64,000 nucleotides of DNA, taken from the NCBI RefSeq assembly GCF_028898845.1, contig NZ_CP118574.1:3596001-3660000 (forward strand), written 5' to 3'. The translations under genes and the position numbers were made by a program. Origin of the DNA: Streptomyces sp. WZ-12. GTDB lineage: Bacteria > Actinomycetota > Actinomycetes > Streptomycetales > Streptomycetaceae. The notes beneath the pieces were generated by a model, which saw only the letters and a list, made by a program, of their open reading frames with translations, had not been told where the DNA came from and did no database searches. Below, piece by piece: positions 18,515-27,506 of this stretch. How positions within the stretch are numbered: the stretch's first letter is position 1; every line of letters begins with the position of its first letter.

Positions 18515-19489
18515 TCAGCGGCGCCGGGGCGCCAGATCGGCCACCCGGCCGTCCGCCAGCGAGCCCGCCGACCGCAGTTGGGGCGCGCCGGCCGGGGCGC
18601 CCGGATGGCTGCGCCGCTGGCCCGGCAGCGGCACCTCCCGCCGCGGGCCCCGGCGCTCGGGCGGGGCGGCCTCCAGACCGGGCCCGCCCGGCGCCTGGCC
18701 GGGCAACGAGCCGCTGGCGACGGCGATCTGGACGCCCTGGTCGGCGAGCGCCTGGAGCTCCGTGGCGGCCCGGTCGTCGTGGGCGGGCGGCTCGTCGGTC
18801 ACCAGCCGGGTGATCACGTCCGTCGGCACGGTCTGGAACATGGTGTCGGAGCCCAGCTTGGTGTGGTCGGCGAGCACCACCACCTCCCCCGCCGCCTGCA
18901 CCAGCGCCCGGTCGACGCTGGCGGAGAGCATGTTGGAGGTGGACAGCCCGCGCTCGGCGGTCAGACCACTGCCCGACAGGAAGGCCCGGGAGACCCGCAG
19001 TCCCTGGAGCGACTGCTCGGCACCGCTGCCGACCAGCGCGTAGTTGGAACCGCGCAGGGTCCCGCCGGTCATCACCACTTCGACGCGGTTGGCATGGGCC
19101 AACGCCTGGGCGACCAGCAGGGAGTTGGTGACGACGGTCAGGCCGGGCACCCTGGCGAGCCGGCGGGCCAGCTCCTGGGTGGTGGTCCCGGCGCCGACGA
19201 CGATGGCCTCGCCCTCCTCGACGAAACCGGCCGCGAGATCGGCGATGGCCGTCTTCTCGGCGGTCGCGAGGTGGGACTTCTGCGGGAAGCCGGATTCCCG
19301 GGTGAAACCTCCCGGTAGGACCGCCCCGCCGTGCCGGCGGTCGAGCAGTCCCTCTGCCTCCAGCGCCCGGACGTCGCGCCGTACGGTCACTTCGGAGGTC
19401 TGGACGACGCGGGCGAGCTCACGGAGCGACACGGCCCCGTTGGCGCGCACCATTTCTAGGATCAATTGGCGACGTTCTGCAGCGAACAC
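18515..19489 (-). CDS. DeoR/GlpR family transcriptional regulator
   Basis: A 324-residue regulator. The N-terminal winged helix (about 6-57) has MFAAERRQLILEMVRANG and LARVVQTSEVTVRRDVRALEAEG, the DeoR signature. The effector domain (about 75-235) shows GAGTTTQELARRL, VVTNSLLVAQAL, MTGGTLRGSNYALVG and VVLADHTKLG, a sugar-phosphate sensing fold. The last 65 residues are a Pro/Arg-rich extension beyond the usual family length of about 255. DeoR proteins sense sugar phosphates and usually repress; with nucleoside breakdown genes at 21955, 31796 and 51336, it is a candidate regulator of them, though no CTACGCGCGTAG site lies at its own promoter. Confidence 0.88.
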   Translation of the reverse strand: MFAAERRQLILEMVRANGAVSLRELARVVQTSEVTVRRDVRALEAEGLLDRRHGGAVLPGGFTRESGFPQKSHLATAEKTAIADLAAGFVEEGEAIVVGAGTTTQELARRLARVPGLTVVTNSLLVAQALAHANRVEVVMTGGTLRGSNYALVGSGAEQSLQGLRVSRAFLSGSGLTAERGLSTSNMLSASVDRALVQAAGEVVVLADHTKLGSDTMFQTVPTDVITRLVTDEPPAHDDRAATELQALADQGVQIAVASGSLPGQAPGGPGLEAAPPERRGPRREVPLPGQRRSHPGAPAGAPQLRSAGSLADGRVADLAPRRR

Positions 19490-19806
19490 GAAACTGACAG
19501 TAACGCCAACGACCGTCTGTTTTCAGCAGGTTGCACCAATTAACGGAAGTTGTTCACACGGCATCGCTTCACGTGGTATGCGGCATGCACATGCCCCGAT
19601 CCCCGTCACCGTGCGTGCACAAACCCACGCGCTGCCTGGTCAGTTGCACTCTTCGGCGGCCGACCACGAACCCGTGGGGCGAGTTGTCCTGACCCGTCCA
19701 TGCAGGACCGTTTCACCCCAAGTGCCCATCGTGGGCACAAATATTCCATGGGCCCGCTTGCGGCCCGCCACCCCGCCGGCGCCTGGCGTGCGCCGGCGGG
19801 CGCCGG
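19490..19806. other. Gene-free stretch with two short inverted repeats
   Basis: This 317-base gap lies between the start of the DeoR-type gene and the end of the LpdA-like gene, both minus. GGCATG-CA-CATGCC at 19582-19595 is a compact palindrome about 93 bases upstream of the DeoR-type start. GTGCCCA-TCG-TGGGCAC at 19722-19738 lies about 69 bases after the LpdA-like stop and may be its terminator. No coding frame is supported. Confidence 0.45.
19722..19738 (-). terminator. Possible terminator of the LpdA-like gene
   Basis: A perfect 7-bp stem, GTGCCCA with TGGGCAC, around a TCG loop. It is followed on the minus strand by a modest T-poor stretch, so the call is tentative. Confidence 0.35.
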
Positions 19807-21252
19807 TCATGCGCCGGACGCCTTCCGGGTGTGCAACTGGCGGGCCACCTCGGCGATCGAGCCGGACAGCGACGGGTAGACGGTGAAGGCGCTGGCGATC
19901 TGCTCGACCGTCAGGTTGTTGTCGACCGCGAGCGAGATCGGGTGGATCAGCTCGCTGGCCCGCGGCGAGACGACCACGCCGCCGACCACGATGCCCGTGC
20001 CGGGGCGGCAGAACAGCTTCACGAAGCCGTCCCGGATGCCCTGCATCTTGGCCCGCGGGTTGCGCAGCAGCGGCAGCTTGACCACCCGGGCGTCGATCAC
20101 GCCGTTGTCGACGTCGGCCTGGGAGTAGCCGACGGTGGCGATCTCGGGGTCGGTGAAGACGTTGGCGGAGACCGTCTTGAGGTTGAGCGGGGTGACCGCG
20201 TCGCCGAGGAAGTGGTACATCGCGATCCGGCCCTGCATGGCGGCGACGGACGCCAGCGCGAAGACGCCGGTGCAGTCGCCGGCGGCGTAGACGCCGGGGG
20301 CGGTGGTGCGGGAGACCTTGTCGGTCCAGATGTGGCCGGAGTCCTTGAGCCGGACGCCGGCGCTCTCCAGGCCGATCCCCTCGGTGTTGGGGATGGAGCC
20401 CACCGCCATCAGGCAGTGCGTGCCGGAGATCGTCCGGCCGTCGGCGAGGGTGACCTCGACCCGGTCGCCCACCCGCTTCGCGGACTGCGCCCGGGAGCGC
20501 GCCATGACGTTCATCCCGCGGCGGCGGAAGACGTCCTCCAGCACGGCGGCCGCGTCCGGGTCCTCGCCCGGCAGCACCCGGTCCCGCGAGGAGACCAGGG
20601 TGACCCGGGAGCCCAGCGCCTGGTAGGCGCCGGCGAACTCGGCGCCGGTGACGCCGGAGCCGACGACGATGAGTTCCTCGGGCAGCTCGGTGAGGTCGTA
20701 GACCTGCGTCCAGTTCAGGATCCGCTCGCCGTCCGGCTGGGCGTCGGGGATCTCCCGCGGGTGGGCGCCGGTGGCGATCAGCACGGCGTCGGCGATCAGG
20801 CCCTCGGTCGTGCCGTCGGCGGCGGTGACCGTGACCTTGCGCGAGCCGTCCGGCGCCTGCCCCGGCTCCAGCCGGCCGCGGCCGCGCAGCACCCGGCCGC
20901 CGGCGCGGGTGACGGAGGCGGTGATGTCGTGGGACTGGGCCAGCGCGAGCCGCTTGACCCGTCGGTTGACCTTGCCGAGGTCGACCCCGACGACCCGGGC
21001 CGGGTGGTCCGCGTCCGGGGTGCCGTCCTCGACGATGATGCCCAACTCCTCGTAGGAGGAGTCGAAGGTGGTCATCACCTCGGCCGTGGCGATGAGCGTC
21101 TTCGACGGGACGCAGTCGGTCAGCACCGACGCCCCGCCCAGACCGTCGCAGTCGACGACGGTCACCTCCGCGCCGAGCGAGGCCGCCACCAGGGCTGCCT
21201 CGTATCCGCCGGGTCCACCACCGATGATCACGATCCGAGTCACGTACTCCAT
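19807..21252 (-). CDS. LpdA-like NAD(P)H-quinone reductase (flavoprotein)
   Basis: About 481 residues of the pyridine nucleotide-disulfide oxidoreductase fold: FAD site RIVIIGGGPGGYEAALVAA, NAD(P) site ELIVVGSGVTGAEFAGAY and the second FAD site GVYAAGDCTGVF. In a true lipoamide dehydrogenase the active site is CxxxxC; here it reads SVLTDCVPSK, so the first Cys is replaced by Val, and the C-terminal His-Glu dyad is also missing (TVYPSLSGS). The same losses occur in M. tuberculosis LpdA (Rv3303c), a quinone reductase. It should therefore move electrons from NAD(P)H to quinones rather than act on disulfides. The start is ATG 21252 or GTG 21243. Confidence 0.88.
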   Translation of the reverse strand: MEYVTRIVIIGGGPGGYEAALVAASLGAEVTVVDCDGLGGASVLTDCVPSKTLIATAEVMTTFDSSYEELGIIVEDGTPDADHPARVVGVDLGKVNRRVKRLALAQSHDITASVTRAGGRVLRGRGRLEPGQAPDGSRKVTVTAADGTTEGLIADAVLIATGAHPREIPDAQPDGERILNWTQVYDLTELPEELIVVGSGVTGAEFAGAYQALGSRVTLVSSRDRVLPGEDPDAAAVLEDVFRRRGMNVMARSRAQSAKRVGDRVEVTLADGRTISGTHCLMAVGSIPNTEGIGLESAGVRLKDSGHIWTDKVSRTTAPGVYAAGDCTGVFALASVAAMQGRIAMYHFLGDAVTPLNLKTVSANVFTDPEIATVGYSQADVDNGVIDARVVKLPLLRNPRAKMQGIRDGFVKLFCRPGTGIVVGGVVVSPRASELIHPISLAVDNNLTVEQIASAFTVYPSLSGSIAEVARQLHTRKASGA

Positions 21253-21392
21253 TGTCCCGCACGCCCGTCGGTGCCTCTCCCCCGGGGGCGCTCGGGGCCC
21301 TGGCACGGGCGCCGGGCATGTGCACTCCCCCGCCCTCGTACGAACCTCCGGTACCACGAGCCCAACGGGGAACCTCCCGTACCCTCGGAAGC

Positions 21393-21830
21393 ATGTCGCT
21401 CTACGCCGCGTACGCCGGCAACCTCGACGCGCGGCTGATGTCCCGCCGCGCTCCGCACTCCCCACTGCGCGGCACCGGCTGGCTGAACGGCTGGCGGCTC
21501 ACGTTCGGCGGCGAGCAGATGGGGTGGGAGGGCGCCCTGGCGACGGTCGTCGAGGACCCCGGCTCCCAGCTCTTCGTCGCGCTCTACGACATCGCCCCCG
21601 GGGACGAGGAGTCGATGGACCGCTGGGAGGGCGTCGGCCTGGACATCTACCGCCGGATGCGGGTCCGGGTGCACACCCTCGACGGCGACGAGACCGCCTG
21701 GATCTACGTCCTCAACGGCTATGAGGGCGGCCTCCCTTCGGCGCGCTACCTGGGCGAGATCGCCGACGCGGCCGAGTCCGCCGGCGCCCCGCACGACTAC
21801 GTGATGGAGATCCGCAAGCGGCCCTGCTGA
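21393..21830 (+). CDS. Gamma-glutamylcyclotransferase-like protein
   Basis: A 145-residue protein of the gamma-glutamylcyclotransferase/AIG2-like fold: [13 protein letters not shown] at the N-terminus (substrate loop), [21 protein letters not shown] in the middle, and [19 protein letters not shown]. These enzymes cyclise gamma-glutamyl groups to 5-oxoproline; the natural substrate here is unknown. A TACCCT hexamer ends seven bases before the ATG, indicating a leaderless message. It is divergent from the LpdA-like gene and precedes the nucleoside phosphorylase gene. Confidence 0.82.
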   Translation: MSLYAAYAGNLDARLMSRRAPHSPLRGTGWLNGWRLTFGGEQMGWEGALATVVEDPGSQLFVALYDIAPGDEESMDRWEGVGLDIYRRMRVRVHTLDGDETAWIYVLNGYEGGLPSARYLGEIADAAESAGAPHDYVMEIRKRPC

Positions 21831-21917
21831 CGCGGCCCCTCCCGTCCGCCCGCGCGGCCCCGGATCGCTTCGGCAAAAGCCACAAGCCGGCGCCCACAGA
21901 CCCGTGGGCAGCGACAT

Positions 21918-21929
21918 CTACGCGCGTAG
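21918..21929. promoter_or_regulatory. CTACGCGCGTAG operator upstream of the PNP gene
   Basis: An exact 12-bp palindrome located 26 bases before the GTG of the purine nucleoside phosphorylase gene. The putative -10, TACCCT (21942-21947), follows 12 bases later, so the palindrome would cover the -35 region. Identical copies precede deoC and add. A shared nucleoside-catabolism repressor is inferred. Confidence 0.75.
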
Positions 21930-21954
21930 GGGAAGACCGGCTACCCTCGTCCGC

Positions 21955-22770
21955 GTGAACGCATCTGTTACCCCGGACATCGACCCGAAGGGCGCCGCGG
22001 ACGCGGCGGCCGCCCGCCTCCGCGAGCTCACCGGCATCGAGCAGCACGACGTCGCCCTGGTCATGGGCTCCGGCTGGGCCCCGGCCGCCGAGGCCCTGGG
22101 CGCGCCCGAGCACGAGTTCCCGGTCACCGAGCTGCCCGGCTTCCCGCCGCCGGCCGTCGCCGGCCACGGCGGCAAGATCCGCTCGTACAAGATCGGCGAG
22201 AAGCACGCCCTGGTCTTCCTCGGCCGCACCCACTTCTACGAGGGCCGCGGGGTCGCCTCGGTCGCGCACGGCGTCCGCACCGCCGTCGCCGCCGGCTGCA
22301 AGACCGTGGTGCTCACCAACGGCTGCGGCGGCCTGCGCGACGGCATGCGCCCCGGCCAGCCGGTGCTCATCAGCGACCACCTCAACCTCACCGCCACCTC
22401 GCCGATCCCCGGCGCCAACTTCGTCGACCTGACCGACCTGTACTCGCCGCGGCTGCGCGCGCTGTGCAAGGAGGTCGACGCGAGCCTGGAGGAGGGCATC
22501 TACGCCCAGCTCCCCGGCCCGCACTACGAGACCCCGGCCGAGATCCGGATGCTCCGCACCATGGGCGCCGACCTGGTCGGCATGTCCACCGTCCTGGAGG
22601 CCATCGCGGCCCGCGAGGCCGGCGCCGAGGTGCTCGGCATCTCGCTGGTGACCAACCTCGCCGCCGGCATGACGGGCGAGCCGCTGAACCACGAGGAGGT
22701 GCTCCAGGCGGGCCGCGACTCCGCGCTCGCGATGGGCACGCTGCTCGGCCGGGTCCTCGGCAAGATCTAG
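21955..22770 (+). CDS. Purine nucleoside phosphorylase
   Basis: A 271-residue trimeric-type (class II) purine nucleoside phosphorylase that splits purine nucleosides with phosphate to base and (deoxy)ribose-1-phosphate. Recognisable segments: [14 protein letters not shown] (phosphate loop), [64 protein letters not shown] and [13 protein letters not shown] 21955 follows TACCCT by seven bases with no ribosome-binding site, so the mRNA is probably leaderless. The exact palindrome at 21918 lies just upstream. The phosphosugar mutase gene follows, giving a route from nucleosides to pentose-5-phosphates and hexose phosphates. Confidence 0.93.
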   Translation: MNASVTPDIDPKGAADAAAARLRELTGIEQHDVALVMGSGWAPAAEALGAPEHEFPVTELPGFPPPAVAGHGGKIRSYKIGEKHALVFLGRTHFYEGRGVASVAHGVRTAVAAGCKTVVLTNGCGGLRDGMRPGQPVLISDHLNLTATSPIPGANFVDLTDLYSPRLRALCKEVDASLEEGIYAQLPGPHYETPAEIRMLRTMGADLVGMSTVLEAIAAREAGAEVLGISLVTNLAAGMTGEPLNHEEVLQAGRDSALAMGTLLGRVLGKI

Positions 22771-22931
22771 GGCCAGGCCCCAGCCGGCACCGGCACCGGG
22801 CGGGCCGCAGCGCCCGCCCCTGCCGGCCCGACCCCGCGCGGCGGACGCGGGACCGACGGCCGCCACGCGTCCGCCCGGCCGGCCCGTTACGCACCCCTCC
22901 CCCACATCGCACCCACAGGCAGGAGCATCAC

Positions 22932-24605
22932 GTGGCTACCGTTCCCGCGGAGCTGATCGACCGGGCCCAGACGTGGCTGGCCGAGGACCCCGACCCGGAG
23001 ACCCGGGACGAACTGGCCGGGCTCATCGAGGCGGACCGGCACGAGGAGTTGGCGGCCCGGTTCGCCGGCACCCTCCAGTTCGGCACCGCCGGGCTGCGCG
23101 GCGAGTTGGGCGCCGGCCCGATGCGGATGAACCGCGCGGTGGTCATCCGGGCCGCGGCCGGCCTCGCCGCGTACCTCAGGGACCAGGGGCAGGGCGACGG
23201 TCTGGTCGTCATCGGGTACGACGCCCGCTACAAGAGCGCCGACTTCGCCCGGGACACCGCGGCCGTGATGGTCGGCGCGGGGCTGCGCGCCGCGCTCCTG
23301 CCGCGCCCGCTGCCCACCCCGGTCCTGGCGTTCGCCATCCGGCACCTGGGCGCGGTGGCCGGCGTCGAGGTGACCGCCAGCCACAACCCGCCGCGGGACA
23401 ACGGCTACAAGGTCTACCTCGGCGACGGCTCGCAGATCGTCCCGCCCGCGGACGGCGAGATCGCCGACCGGATCGCCGCGGTCCGCTCCCTGGCCGACGT
23501 GCCCCGCCCGGAGGCCGGTTGGGAAACCCTGGACGACACCGTCCTGACCGCCTACCTGGAGCGCACCGACGCCGTCCTCACCCCCGGCTCACCCCGCTCC
23601 GTCGACGTGGTCTACACCCCGATGCACGGCGTCGGCCGGGACACCCTCGTCGCCGCGTTCGCCCGCGCCGGCTTCCCGGCCCCGACGGTCGTCGCCGAAC
23701 AGGCCGAGCCGGACCCGGACTTCCCCACGGTCGCCTTCCCCAACCCGGAGGAGCCGGGCGCGATGGACCTCGCGTTCGCCACCGCGCGCAAGGCCGTCCC
23801 GGACCTCGTCATCGCCAACGACCCGGACGCCGACCGCTGCGCCGTCGCCGTCCCGGACGCCGGTGCCCCGGAGGGCTGGCGGATGCTGCGCGGCGACGAG
23901 GTCGGCGCGCTGCTCGCCGCGCACCTGGTGTGCAAGGGCGCCACCGGCACCTTCGCGACCACGATCGTCTCCTCCCAGCTCATGTCCCGTATCGCGGGCG
24001 GCGCTTCGCTGCCCTACAAGGAGACGCTGACCGGCTTCAAGTGGCTGGCCCGGGCGGACGGCCTGCGCTACGCCTACGAGGAGGCGCTGGGCTACTGCGT
24101 CGACCCCGAGGGCGTCCGCGACAAGGACGGCATCACCGCGGCCCTGCTGATCACCGAACTGGCCGCCGAACTGAAGCAGTCCGGCCGCGGCCTGTCCGAC
24201 CTCCTGGACGAACTGGCCGTGGAGTTCGGGCTGCACGCCACCGACCAGCTCTCGGTGCGGGTCACCGACCTGTCGCTGATCGCCGATGCGATGCGCCGGC
24301 TGCGCGCCCAGCCGCCGACGGCACTGGCGGGCCTGGCCGTCTCCCGCGCCGACGACCTGAACGCGGGCGGCCCCGACCTGCCGCCCACCGACGGGCTGCG
24401 CTACTACCTGGCGGGCTCCCCCGCCGACGGCATCGAGGCGGCCCGCGTGGTCGTCCGCCCCAGCGGCACCGAGCCCAAGCTCAAGTGCTACCTGGAGGTC
24501 GTGGTGCCGGTGTCCGACGCGACGGGCCTGCCGACGGCCCGCGAGAAGGCCACGACGACCCTCACCGCGATCAAGCGGGACCTGTCGACGGCGGCGGGGA
24601 TCTGA
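22932..24605 (+). CDS. Phosphohexomutase family phosphosugar mutase
   Basis: A 557-residue alpha-D-phosphohexomutase: phosphoserine loop VTASHNPP (Ser150), metal site NDPDADR (297-302), sugar-binding YEEALGY, and phosphate-binding RPSGTEPKLKCY. Such enzymes interconvert 1- and 6- (or 5-) phosphates. Often annotated phosphomannomutase, but this long subgroup includes phosphopentomutase/glucose-1,6-bisphosphate-type enzymes, and the place after purine nucleoside phosphorylase favours ribose- or deoxyribose-1-phosphate as substrate. GTG start with AGGAG upstream. A UUCG-loop terminator follows. Confidence 0.88.
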   Translation: MATVPAELIDRAQTWLAEDPDPETRDELAGLIEADRHEELAARFAGTLQFGTAGLRGELGAGPMRMNRAVVIRAAAGLAAYLRDQGQGDGLVVIGYDARYKSADFARDTAAVMVGAGLRAALLPRPLPTPVLAFAIRHLGAVAGVEVTASHNPPRDNGYKVYLGDGSQIVPPADGEIADRIAAVRSLADVPRPEAGWETLDDTVLTAYLERTDAVLTPGSPRSVDVVYTPMHGVGRDTLVAAFARAGFPAPTVVAEQAEPDPDFPTVAFPNPEEPGAMDLAFATARKAVPDLVIANDPDADRCAVAVPDAGAPEGWRMLRGDEVGALLAAHLVCKGATGTFATTIVSSQLMSRIAGGASLPYKETLTGFKWLARADGLRYAYEEALGYCVDPEGVRDKDGITAALLITELAAELKQSGRGLSDLLDELAVEFGLHATDQLSVRVTDLSLIADAMRRLRAQPPTALAGLAVSRADDLNAGGPDLPPTDGLRYYLAGSPADGIEAARVVVRPSGTEPKLKCYLEVVVPVSDATGLPTAREKATTTLTAIKRDLSTAAGI

Positions 24606-24630
24606 CGGAGCGTCAATCCACGTGCCCAAA

Positions 24631-24667
24631 GGGGCCGGACTCTTCGGAGTCCGGCCCCCGCCGTTTT
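24631..24667 (+). terminator. Terminator with UUCG tetraloop
   Basis: A perfect 12-bp stem (24631-24642 with 24647-24658) capped by a TTCG loop and followed by a GTTTTG run. It is 26 bases after the mutase stop and marks the left side of the accessory genes that follow. Confidence 0.85.
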
Positions 24668-24863
24668 GGGCAAGGGGCGCAGCGAACCCCAACACCCCGA
24701 CACTCGCCCGGTGGTGTGGCACACCCCGGGGAGGGAACTTTCTTGTGAGGGGTTGCGCCGGACGCCACCAAGCCGTTCGGTTGTTCCGTTCGCCGCGGGC
24801 GCGTCGGTGGTGCCGCCTACCATCGAACCAGCCGCTGAGCCTGAGCAACCCACCGAGGTGATC

Positions 24864-26066
24864 GTGAGCAACTGGGCCGACCTTACGACTGGCAAGCGCA
24901 TCAAGCACCTGCGGGGTTCGGATCTGACGCAGCAGGGGCTCGCCGAGGCTGCGGGCGTCTCGCTCGCCCTGGTACAGAAAGCCGAGCAGGATCGCGGCGA
25001 ACTGTCCGTGGGTTCGCTCCTGAAGCTAGCCAACGCGCTCAAGACCGACGTTGCGGTGATCCTGGGACAGCAGGCGCCGCGCCAAGGGATGAGCCGAGAC
25101 ACCAGGGTTGCCCTACGGCGAATTTCCGACGCCGTACACGAGGGCGCACTCGGGGACTGGGACGGCTTGGGGGAGCCGAGCACACTCGCCGAACTGTCGA
25201 CTGCTCTCGACCGTATGTGGGCCACCTACTGGCGAGGCGAATACGGGGAATTGAGCGAACTCATCGCCAAGGTGCTGCTCGAAGGAAGCGCTCGATACGA
25301 GCAAGCGACGGGGTACGAACGCGAGCGGCTTGGCGCGGTCCTTGCGAGCACCTACCAGAGCGCGGCCTCGACAGCGGTCCTACTCGGGCAGCGCGATCTC
25401 GCCTTCGGTGCGATCACTTCCGCGCGTCGCCTGGCAGAGCAGTCCGGTGATCCCGTGCGGGCCGCACTCGTCGAGTCGACGCTGTCATGGATTCACCTGC
25501 GAAGCGCGAGGGTCCCCAGGGCGGTGGCCGTCGCGGAACGTGCCGCCGCCCAGATCGAGCCGTCGTTCAGCAAGGCGCCCCGTCCCCAATTGCTCGCGTA
25601 CGGACGGCTGATGATCGCTGCGGCCGTCGCAGCCTCGCGTCGAGGAGACACCGCATCTGCGGACGAGTACCTGTCGCAGGCGCAGGCGGCGGCCGCCCGG
25701 CTCGGGAGCGACGAGGTGCTGTACGGCACGTATTTCGGCCCCACCACGGCGAGCACCGAGGCCGTGGGAATCGCCGTGGCTCTCGGGAACCATGGAAGGG
25801 CGCTGAAGCTGGCGGCGCACACAGAGCTTCCCCGTTCCATGCTGAAGATCCCCCGCAACCGCTACAAGCTCGATGTTGCCCTGGCCCAGTGCGAGGCGAA
25901 GCTGTACGACCGAGCCGCCGACACCCTGATCGAGGTAGGACTCGACGCCCCTCAGTGGGTCAAGCACCAGGCATTGCCCGGCGTCATCGGAAAGCGTCTC
26001 GCCAAGGTGTCCACCGCACGCGTGCGGAACATCAGCGAGCTGATCGGCGTACCGCTGATCGCGTAA
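24864..26066 (+). CDS. XRE-family regulator with C-terminal helical repeats
   Basis: About 400 residues from GTG 24864. The N-terminal helix-turn-helix (about 5-65: GKRIKHLRGSDLTQQGLAEAAGVSLALVQK) is XRE-type. The remainder is all helical and TPR-like, with repeated Ala/Leu-rich helix pairs (for example ASTYQSAASTAVLLGQRDLAFGA), as in actinobacterial regulators that sense small peptides or signals. Codon use is visibly less G/C-biased than the flanking housekeeping genes. Three plus-strand genes and a methyltransferase follow, so it may control that locus. The signal is unknown. Confidence 0.8.
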   Translation: MSNWADLTTGKRIKHLRGSDLTQQGLAEAAGVSLALVQKAEQDRGELSVGSLLKLANALKTDVAVILGQQAPRQGMSRDTRVALRRISDAVHEGALGDWDGLGEPSTLAELSTALDRMWATYWRGEYGELSELIAKVLLEGSARYEQATGYERERLGAVLASTYQSAASTAVLLGQRDLAFGAITSARRLAEQSGDPVRAALVESTLSWIHLRSARVPRAVAVAERAAAQIEPSFSKAPRPQLLAYGRLMIAAAVAASRRGDTASADEYLSQAQAAAARLGSDEVLYGTYFGPTTASTEAVGIAVALGNHGRALKLAAHTELPRSMLKIPRNRYKLDVALAQCEAKLYDRAADTLIEVGLDAPQWVKHQALPGVIGKRLAKVSTARVRNISELIGVPLIA

Positions 26067-26129
26067 CTCCTACGAAGCATGTGAGTCGTGGCCGGACGTA
26101 CTCGCCCGGTCCTACACCCCGTCACTTCA

Positions 26130-26164
26130 CCATGCGTGACAACTCGTACACGATTGACGCATGG
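26130..26164. promoter_or_regulatory. Inverted repeat around the start of the 26161 gene
   Basis: CCATGCGT at 26130-26137 is repeated in reverse complement at 26157-26164 with 19 bases between. The right arm contains the predicted ATG at 26161. It may be an operator or an mRNA hairpin hiding the start; the evidence is only the symmetry and position. Confidence 0.35.
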
Positions 26165-26661
26165 TCAGTACCGAACACGAGCAGCGGCGCGGGCCGGCTA
26201 CGGCTCACCGAACGACAAGCGACTTACGACGGCGGCAGGCCCTCGCGGACGCGGCAGCAGGAGTCTCACCGGGCGCGGCCGGCGCGCCGACCAAGGCCAC
26301 CCGCATGGGGCGGTTCCGCTGCCTCATCTACCTATACCGCGACCCCGACATAGACATCGCTGAACTCCGGAAGGAGTGCACGGAGTACGCCGAAGCGTTC
26401 TGTTGGGAGATCACGGCCGTCATCGAGGAGGACGCGGAAGGGCTGTCGCCCGGGGCCCGCACCGGGCTCGCGCGGGCGGTCGACCACATCAGGTCCGGCG
26501 AGGCCAGTGCGGTGGTCACGGCACGGCGTTCGATGATCTCGCCCGTGACGCGGGAGTACGAGCAGTTCGCCCACGACATCGAGAAGGTCGGCGGTTTCCT
26601 GCACGTCATGGATTCGACGCGTGGCGGGACCGACGCCGAGCGCGCCGGAAGCTCTCCCTGA
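26161..26661 (+). CDS. Unknown protein with a resolvase-like core
   Basis: A 166-residue protein. After a charged leader, residues about 50-160 (FRCLIYLYRDPDIDI, then helices, then AVDHIRSGEASAVVTARRSMISP) have the alternating beta/alpha pattern and spacing of the serine-recombinase N-terminal domain, but the catalytic Ser (usually YxRVS) is replaced by Asp-Pro, so recombinase activity is unlikely. A later ATG at 26306 would start just before this core. There is no clear ribosome-binding site at 26161. The function is unknown. It lies between the XRE regulator and the 26747 gene, same strand. Confidence 0.5.
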   Translation: MVSTEHEQRRGPATAHRTTSDLRRRQALADAAAGVSPGAAGAPTKATRMGRFRCLIYLYRDPDIDIAELRKECTEYAEAFCWEITAVIEEDAEGLSPGARTGLARAVDHIRSGEASAVVTARRSMISPVTREYEQFAHDIEKVGGFLHVMDSTRGGTDAERAGSSP

Positions 26662-26746
26662 CGGCCCAACAGGCCATCTGCACAGACCCCCGCGACCGTC
26701 CGACCGGCCCGGGGGCATGGCCCTCAACTAACAAGGAGTTGACGAC

Positions 26747-27361
26747 ATGAACCACGCTATCGCGCGAGCGCGCGCCACGGGTCCCGTGACCACCGCCCGT
26801 CTACTGCCCTGGACCAGCCTCGACGGAAAGCCCTGCTTCCTCCTCGGTGGCGACGGGACCGGCTACGTCTCCCGCCTCGCCGACGCGATGGAGGCGGAGC
26901 AGATGGACTCGGCCGCCGCACTCATCGAGGAAGCCCGCGGCATCCTCGCCGGCCGGGCGTGGACCCCCGGCGAAATCCACCTGCTGGCCGTCGAGTTGAA
27001 CGCCAACCTGGCCAACGTCCGCCGGGTCTCGGAGAGTCGGGGCGCCCGCTTGCTCGCGCTGGAAGGCGCCTTTGACGCGAGCAGTACGGACGGCGAGGAC
27101 GACGAGGTCAGCAAGGGCGGCGAAGGACACACGGACAGCGACGTTGCCGCGGACGACGCCTCCGCGGCGCGCGACCCGGACGACGCGGACGAGAACACAC
27201 CCCCGCCCGCGCACGACTCCCCCGACCGGTCACGTCGCGAGCAGGGACGGCGCCCGTCCCCTTCGGGCCAAGGGGCTCGGCTCGCGGCACCGGTCCGTCC
27301 CGCGGGGAGCGCCCCGGGCGCTCCCCTGAAGGATGCCGCGCGGGTCCCACCCGCGCGGTGA
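26747..27361 (+). CDS. Conserved hypothetical protein of accessory loci
   Basis: A 204-residue protein. The ordered N-terminal half (VTTARLLPWTSLDGKPCFLL, GTGYVSRLADAMEAEQMD, then helices to about 110) resembles a family I recall from many Streptomyces accessory regions. The rest is disordered, rich in Asp/Glu then Pro/Arg, and probably a flexible tail. A good AAGGAG-like site (caaggagttgacgac) precedes the ATG. No catalytic motif is seen. A terminator follows directly, so the downstream peptide gene may have its own promoter. Confidence 0.65.
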   Translation: MNHAIARARATGPVTTARLLPWTSLDGKPCFLLGGDGTGYVSRLADAMEAEQMDSAAALIEEARGILAGRAWTPGEIHLLAVELNANLANVRRVSESRGARLLALEGAFDASSTDGEDDEVSKGGEGHTDSDVAADDASAARDPDDADENTPPPAHDSPDRSRREQGRRPSPSGQGARLAAPVRPAGSAPGAPLKDAARVPPAR

Positions 27362-27370
27362 GGGAAAACG

Positions 27371-27404
27371 GTCCCGCCCTCCGCCGTTACCCGGAGGGCG
27401 GGAC
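27371..27404 (+). terminator. Terminator after the 26747 gene
   Basis: A perfect 13-bp stem (27371-27383 with 27392-27404) with an eight-base loop. It starts ten bases after the stop codon of the upstream gene and separates it from the 42-residue peptide gene. Confidence 0.8.
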
Positions 27405-27506
27405 CTCCCTCCCCGGCTCACGCCGTAGAACGTTCCTCACAGCGGGCGTGGACGGGCGAGATCCGGGCGGCTCACAGCATCACGTCGACACGGCGAGGAG
27501 ACAGCA

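Noticed and set aside
24631..24667. Hairpin as a riboswitch before the XRE regulator
   Set aside because: A single perfect UUCG stem with T-run right after the mutase gene is a terminator; no conserved aptamer structure is seen.
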